Shown piece after piece: positions 58,801-64,000 of a stretch of 64,000 nucleotides of DNA (its first letter is position 1; every line of letters begins with the position of its first letter). The notes below the pieces were generated by a model. That model saw nothing but the letters and a program-made list of their open reading frames with translations. It did not search any database and was not told the DNA's origin. The DNA is from Antedon bifida. Taxonomy: Eukaryota; Echinodermata; Crinoidea; Comatulida; Antedonidae. The position numbers and the translations under genes are program-made. The stretch is taken from the NCBI GenBank assembly GCA_963402885.1, contig OY727095.1:377001-441000 (forward strand), in the 5' to 3' direction.

Positions 58801-61800
58801 GAAAGAACGTTATGAGAAAGCATTGACATCAGCTGAGACAAGTAAGATAGACGGTTTAAAGAAAAACAAAGAAGAATTTGAAAAATTAATAGAAGACCTT
58901 GAAAGAAAACATAAAGAAGAAACAGATAGGAGAGATAAGAATGCAGAACAAGAAATAAAGGAGCTGAAAGAGGTATGTTCAGGCTTCATATTGGTTAAAC
59001 TATAAACTACTACTTCTGCTCCTTTCAAAAGCTCTCTTGCTGATGGTACTCATCTTCTTTAAATCAAGAACAATTTTTAATGCACCCTTGTTGTCTTCAG
59101 TTCACTATTTTTGGTTCTTCATCTGCATCCAGTATAACTTTGTTATGGGCTAATTTTGATCCACTTACTTTTTATATATAGTATACTTTACAGTACACTT
59201 CTAACGCTCTGTCTACACTATCAAACTAGTTTGACAAAAATTGTGATGTGCCCAAATATGGTAGTGATATGACATCATCATGTCCATATATGGGCACATC
59301 ACATTTTTCGGTCACATACAATTTAATAGTGTAGACAGTTCTTTTACTTCTTTTTCTGATCCCAGAAACAGTTCTTATTTAATGTTACCATTTAAGTTAT
59401 TGTAAATTTATGTTGCTTTTATTTCTAGAACTGTTTTTAAATAAATGTTGAAGGAATTCAAAATAATAGTAAATACACTTCTTTTATAGGATCTTGAGAA
59501 GAAACTAGAACAAACATCTTCCCGTCTAAAACTAGAAATGGAAACTTTACAGACCAAGTTAAACGAGACTCAAACGTCTCTTGAAGCAAAGCTGCAAACA
59601 TCTGAGAAAGAATGTGAAAGATTACAAGCTATTGTAGATAACCGTGAACAAGGGCTAGGCTCAGCCACGTCAGAGATTGAGACACTTGGCAAGGATAACA
59701 TTAAGCTGAAGACAGAGCTAGATGCTGCTAGAAGTCAACTTAAGAATGCCAAGAACAAATCTACACAATTACAAGTAAAGTCATTATGGCTTATTATTAT
59801 TTATTATTTTAATTTTTTTATTTATTTTTCACACTGGGTGCCAGTTGATATTCAGGTACCCTCTTAAATTCTACTAAAATACACAATAAAGAACGAAAAA
59901 AATAAGTTTTAAAAAAGGACTACTAAGAAAGAAACTACACTAAAATGATAATAATTGCTTGCTAATTCATTAGGCCATCTTCCAATTATTTATTACTTAT
60001 TTCTATTTTCATTCAATGGTGCAACAGAATCAGAGCATTTTTATAATCTTTATGCTATTAGTGTAAACACACATTATCTAGTAGTATTTTTTGATCTTCC
60101 AGACTGAGCTTGATAGACTTAAGAAAGTTCATGAAACAAACTTAGCCAAGGCAAGAGAAGACCTAAAGAACCAGTTGGATTCATTATCTGCAAATCTGGA
60201 TGGAAAGTGGACCGATACATTGAGGTAATTTTACATATTTTGTCTAGCAATATTGGTGGTTAGTGCAGTTGGATAAACTCTCGAGTGTGCTTTAGGTGCC
60301 AATAATCAACTAAAGTTCTGTCTACATTATCAAACTTAATGTGATGTGTCCATATAGACACGATGATGTCATATCACTTCCATGTTTCGGCATATCAACT
60401 AGTTTGTTTCATTAATTTTTGTTTTGTTTGTTTGTTTTATCTTTATACTGGGTGACCTCTTCAGTCAAAGACTGATCTCCCAGAGGGCCCAGTTGGTGAT
60501 CAGTGGCTGTGATGTACTAATACACCGGGGTAACCCCCTACTCGTCTCGAAAGATGTACTAGGTTCTTTAAAGTGCACACGAGCAAGTTGTGTACACTGG
60601 ACCTACGGTTTATAGTCCTTATCCGAGAAGACTCGTTCTACCACCAGAACCATGGAGTGAGTGAGCCTCGAACCCATGCCGATGTTATGGCTACGTGATT
60701 ACGGTTCCACTGTCTTAACCGCTCGGCCACTCACTCACTCTAAATTGACGTTTTATTTTAACCATGTTTTATGACCGTATTTGAAGCGCCGCTGAATATG
60801 AGCTTTTAATAGAAATGGGCGCTATATAAATGTAGTAATCTTAATTTTATATAAATTTCACTTATGTAATTTTTATTTTAGGCGTGAATGTGAAAAATTG
60901 AAAAGTGAACTTATTGAGCAACACCAAGAAGACAAGAAGGCTGCCCTCAATCAGATGACCTTGATTAAAGGTCAAGAATTAGAAACGCTTAAAGAAACAT
61001 GGCAGCAAAAAGTGCATGACCTTCAACAACAAGTAAGATCAAAATGATTTTTTTTAATGATTTTGTTTATTCTACAGTTTTGTCATTTTATTGTATTTGT
61101 AAAATAATTGACTAAATTTTAGAACAGTTTAAATACCCGTTGTTCTATTCTTATTAGCTCTACAGTAAAGGAGGTATACTTTTTTTATTTCTCTGATACA
61201 GGGGCTTTTTTGTGAACCAGTTCACCAGGGTAACCCCCTACTTGTCTTGAATAATGAACAGGGTTCTTTTAAGTGCACACGGGTTATAACTGTGTACATT
61301 GGACCTACAGTTTATAGTCTTTATCCAAGAAGACCCTTGCCAATATTGTTGGCTTTGCTATGGTAAATGTATTACCTTTATTTATCCTCTTTTTTTTTGT
61401 AGATTTCATCTTTAAAAAATAATTTAAGTAAGAAGTCGGAATGGGCTTTGGACGAGATGAATAAATTACAAAGCAAAGCCGATGTTGAGTTGAAGAGACT
61501 TGAGGCGAGAATTGAAAAGTCACAAAAAGAATACGATGCAGAAATGGAGAAGTTAAAGAAAGTAGCAGAAGAAGAAAAACAGAAACTGGAAGATGATAAA
61601 TTGAAAAGCATTAAGGTTTGTTTTCCTAGCTAAATTGATACACGAAATGATACATTTATTTTCTTTAAATTTAAATCATGTTTTGTACAGGATAAAAACA
61701 TATCAGGTATAGATGTGGCACCTGTTTTACATATGGTCCTGTTTTTTAGAAAATAAAAGGTTAAAAACATGCAAAAAAGCTCTTTAAAACTTGCTAATAA

Positions 61801-63735
61801 AACAGTAAAATAACAATACATTGGATATTTTAGACTGATAATTTATCTGTGTAATTCAATGCACTGTATGTTATTCTACACTCAATTAAGGCTTGCAGTA
61901 GAATGATTTTACCAGTAATTTGTCTTTTGTTTTAGACGATTGAAGCGGAATTGGAGAACAGCTTATCTGAGAAGCTTAGTGCTCAAGAAAAGGCCAGCAA
62001 GGCAGCAATGCTTGAAGCTAAGACAGAAGCAGAGAAAGAGAAGTGGGCCTCATTGGACGCTGCAGAAACCGATCATAAACAGATGACAGAGAAGCTCAAG
62101 ATAGAGTTGTCACAGCGACATATGGCAGAGATAGATCAGATCACTAAGGCACATAGAATGCAGATATCGGCAGCTAGAATGGAACTGGAGAGGGCTGTAG
62201 AACTTAAACAAATGCATGTAAGCACTGTTTACTAATCTAAAGAATATTTAAAGCTCTGTCTACACTATCAAACTTTATGTAATGTGCCCATATATGGACA
62301 TGATGATGTCATATCAATACCATATTTGGGCAAAACTCATTTTTTTGTCAAAGAAGTTTGATAGTATAGACTGAGCTTTAAGCTCTGTCTACACTGTCAA
62401 ACTTCATGTGACAAAAGAATGTGATGTGCCCATATATGAACACGATTGTGTCATATCACTAGCCATATTTGGGCACTTCATACTTTTTTTATCAAACATA
62501 TAGTGTACACAGGTATTTACAGAGTATAAGTATACACAGTTTTGTCAATGCGAAGTATTATATAATTTGACCAAATCTAAAGGGTGGATTCATTTCATTT
62601 ATTTCGTCTTTTATAAATAATAAAAAATCATGATTGTAGTCCAAAGTTTTTTGTCCAAATTTAGCATAAATTAGGGAGTGTGGAATTATATTTAAGCATT
62701 GAATTATACTCAGTCATATATACAGTATTTAGAAAAAAAATCTCTTTCTAAGGTACAAGTTTTTTCTTTACAGGAAAAAGAGAGTAAGTTACGTATACAT
62801 GAAATGCAGGACGATATACAATTCAGACAAGCTCACATTGAGAGTATGCACAGCGAGATGAGAGGACTGAAGAACAACATCGATGAACTGACCAGAACAC
62901 TGGACTTCAAAGGTCAAGAGATATTGAAGGTCAAAAGTAATGCTGATGGTCAGCTTAGAAAGCAAGAGCAGAAACTACAAAAATCGCATCAGAAACAGTT
63001 GGATGAAGTGGAAGCTGATTATTTAAGGGAAAAACAAGGAATGTTAGCCGAGTTCAATCAGGCACAAGAACTTCTTAAGGATAAAATATCAGCCCTTCAA
63101 ATTATGTAAGTATAATATTACAATAACAAATTCACATATTTGCAATCAAAAAATGTGATGTGCCCATATATGGACATGATGATGTCATATCACTACCATA
63201 TTTAGGCATATCACTGCCATATTTAGGCATATCACTAACATTTTTAGGCATATCACAGACATATTTGGGCACATCCAGCAGTTAGTTTACCATCTTGTAA
63301 TGAATTTTTAATGACTGTGTTGGAGAACTGAGCAGTGAAAATGTTTCCTATCATCTTCATTCATTTTTGGTTATTTTTAGAATATTTCATTGTTCTTTTT
63401 TTGTGTGAAGCTCTGTCTACACTATCAAACTTTATGTGACAAAAAAATGTAAATGTCCATATATGGACATAATGATGTCACATCACTACCATATTGAAGC
63501 ATATCACTACCATATTTGGACACATCACTTTTTTTGTCACTAGTTTTGATAGTGTAGACAGAGCTTTAGCTGTTGTTTGGCACTATATGAGACAGTTATT
63601 CTTATGTTATTGTGTAGGCTTGAGGAAGCAGAGGAGAAGTATATGAAGAGAGATTCTCGAGCAGAAGACTTGGAAGAAATCTTTAGAATGAAGTACAAGT
63701 TGACAGAACAAGACCAGTTGATGAGGAAGTTTGAG
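55836..63735 (+). CDS. FAM184A: FAM184A coiled-coil protein (partial, continues to the right)
   Basis: Twelve in-phase exons (55836-55982, 56425-57288, 57549-57669, 57994-58175, 58766-58972, 59490-59774, 60103-60224, 60882-61032, 61403-61615, 61936-62217, 62774-63105 and 63618-63735) give 1008 residues; the C-terminus lies beyond the window. The N-terminal block LHLKMSKKIAQLTKVIYALN followed by TKNDDHD matches vertebrate FAM184A, as do EQGLGSATSEIE, DFKGQEILKVKS, ADYLREKQGMLAEFN and LEEAEEKYMKRDSRAEDLEE. Nearly the whole protein is coiled coil with heptads rich in Lys, Glu and Leu, and no catalytic domain. Its role is poorly known; long coiled coils suggest scaffolding. The start is the first ATG after the shared promoter, with a short Ser/Thr/Gly-rich leader. 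The introns carry MITE-A copies and two SINE fragments. Confidence 0.95.
56041..56275. repeat. AGGCCTA-rich palindromic cluster in FAM184A intron 1
   Basis: TAGGCCTAGGC, TAGGCCTACTG, TAGGCCTATC, TAGGCCTATTTAG and TAGGCCTAGGCCTAG occur within 230 bases, a strong local excess of the AGGCCT palindrome. Confidence 0.7.
57704..57880. mobile_element. MITE-like element in FAM184A intron 3
   Basis: It starts TACAGTAGAACCTCTATTAT and ends GGGTTCTATACTATAG, with AAGGGGACACCTTTGGGACC and the inverted GATGTCCCAAAAGAAGGG inside. It resembles widespread pogo/Tc1-type repeats; the class is not proven. Confidence 0.5.
59202..59344. mobile_element. MITE family A copy in FAM184A intron 5
   Basis: AACGCTCTGTCTACACTATC and AATTTAATAGTGTAGACAG are the ends, with the core GATATGACATCATCATGTCC reversed relative to most copies. 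Confidence 0.85.
60311..60403. mobile_element. MITE family A, left part, in FAM184A intron 7
   Basis: TAAAGTTCTGTCTACATTAT followed by CACGATGATGTCATATCACT. It ends where the SINE tail begins. Confidence 0.7.
60415..60742 (-). repeat. tRNA-derived SINE, full-length copy
   Basis: In minus orientation the head reads GAGTGGCCGAGCGGTTAAGA with the B box ATGGGTTCGAGGC. The body GGTGGTAGAACGAGTCTTCT and GGACTATAAACCGTAGGTCC follows, ending in a CAAACAAACAAAACAAAAA tail. The head is Leu/Ser-tRNA-like. Related copies lie at 19183 and 61222. Confidence 0.8.
61222..61340 (-). repeat. SINE fragment in FAM184A intron 8
   Basis: CAGGGTAACCCCCTACTTGT and GGACCTACAGTTTATAGTCT match the body of the SINE at 60415-60742; the tRNA-like head is absent. 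Confidence 0.7.
62248..62510. mobile_element. Two MITE family A copies in tandem in FAM184A intron 10
   Basis: The first ends GACTGAGCTTTA at 62380 and the second starts TTAAGCTCTGTCTACACTGT at 62377, so they share the TTTA junction. The second lacks its last bases. Confidence 0.85.
63150..63568. mobile_element. MITE family A core array and full copy in FAM184A intron 11
   Basis: 63150-63276 is a termini-free core in which GGCATATCAC is repeated four times. 63407-63568 is a complete copy (GAAGCTCTGTCTACACTATC to GATAGTGTAGACAGAGCTTT) ending 50 bases before exon 12. Confidence 0.85.
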
Positions 63736-64000
63736 GTATGGCACGCTACTCCTGCATCAAATAGTTCTTTATTTTGTGTGTGTATACTATTTACACATTA
63801 TACGAAAAGAAAAATAAATAAGTCTATGCACACTCTGGTCGATAATCGGTCTGATCGGAGATGTCTTGATAAGTGCGTTGTGTTGCAAGACGTTCAACGT
63901 CCGGGATAGTGATTAGGAAACTGTGGATCCATTATTGTGTTGTTATTGGGATAGTTGCATGGCTCAAAACAAACACTCCCATCCTAACATTTTTGTGAAG

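Noticed and set aside
60443-60742. Possible functional tRNA-Ser or tRNA-Leu gene on the minus strand
   Set aside because: The tRNA-like part is diverged and continuous with a SINE body found in two other places in the window.

Overview
The window looks like nuclear DNA of an invertebrate deuterostome, most likely an echinoderm. It is AT-rich. Genes have many small exons with GT-AG introns, and introns and spacers are crowded with short inverted-repeat elements, tRNA-derived SINEs and minisatellites. The gene set (a FAHD2 hydrolase, an alpha-1 adrenergic-type receptor, a FAM184A orthologue, SLC36-like transporters, a W07G4.4-like M17 aminopeptidase) points to an animal. The assignment to echinoderms is an inference. 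I recognised no LTR retroelement, Polinton or other virus-like element.

Layout, left to right. 114-1907 (-): N-terminal exons of an M17-type aminopeptidase. 2207-7135: a foldback-like element with subterminal 97-bp tandem repeats, lying between that gene and its divergent neighbour FAHD2 (7162-11662, +, six exons). 11663-26300: a gene-poor stretch with SINEs, MITEs and a 19-bp satellite of 83 complete units (19358-20934). 26361-28957 (+): an alpha-1 adrenergic-like receptor in two coding exons. 31973-32947 (+): a single-exon aminergic-type receptor with VRF in place of DRY. 35319-35876 (-): a possible secreted cysteine-rich orphan protein. 36454-39810 and 41825-46721 (-): two tandem seven-exon SLC36-like transporters. 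49105-50094 (-): an intronless Gly/Arg-rich protein with a TATA box. 52795-55504 (-): a three-exon gene joining a Crypton-derived DUF3504 domain to a piggyBac-type C-terminal zinc ribbon. 55836-63735 (+): twelve exons of FAM184A, running off the right edge and arranged head to head with the DUF3504 gene.

Mobile DNA is the other main theme. MITE family A (termini TAAAGCTCTGTCTACACT) has about 15 full or partial copies. Family B (termini TAAAGCTTGGTTCCCACTAG) has about 15. Smaller families include C (TAAAGATGTATTGTCCC), a 139-bp element at 13976 and a 370-bp element at 31125 with a likely 9-bp target duplication. Families A, B and C share the outer bases TAAAG although their interiors differ, which suggests common mobilisation. 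The genes do not form an operon or an obvious pathway. Visible relationships are two divergent pairs (aminopeptidase/FAHD2 and DUF3504 gene/FAM184A), one tandem duplication (SLC36-like) and two biogenic-amine-type receptors about 3 kb apart.

The most novel candidate is the fusion at 52795-55504, where two domains from unrelated DNA transposons appear to be joined in one host gene with SUMO-type motifs between them.
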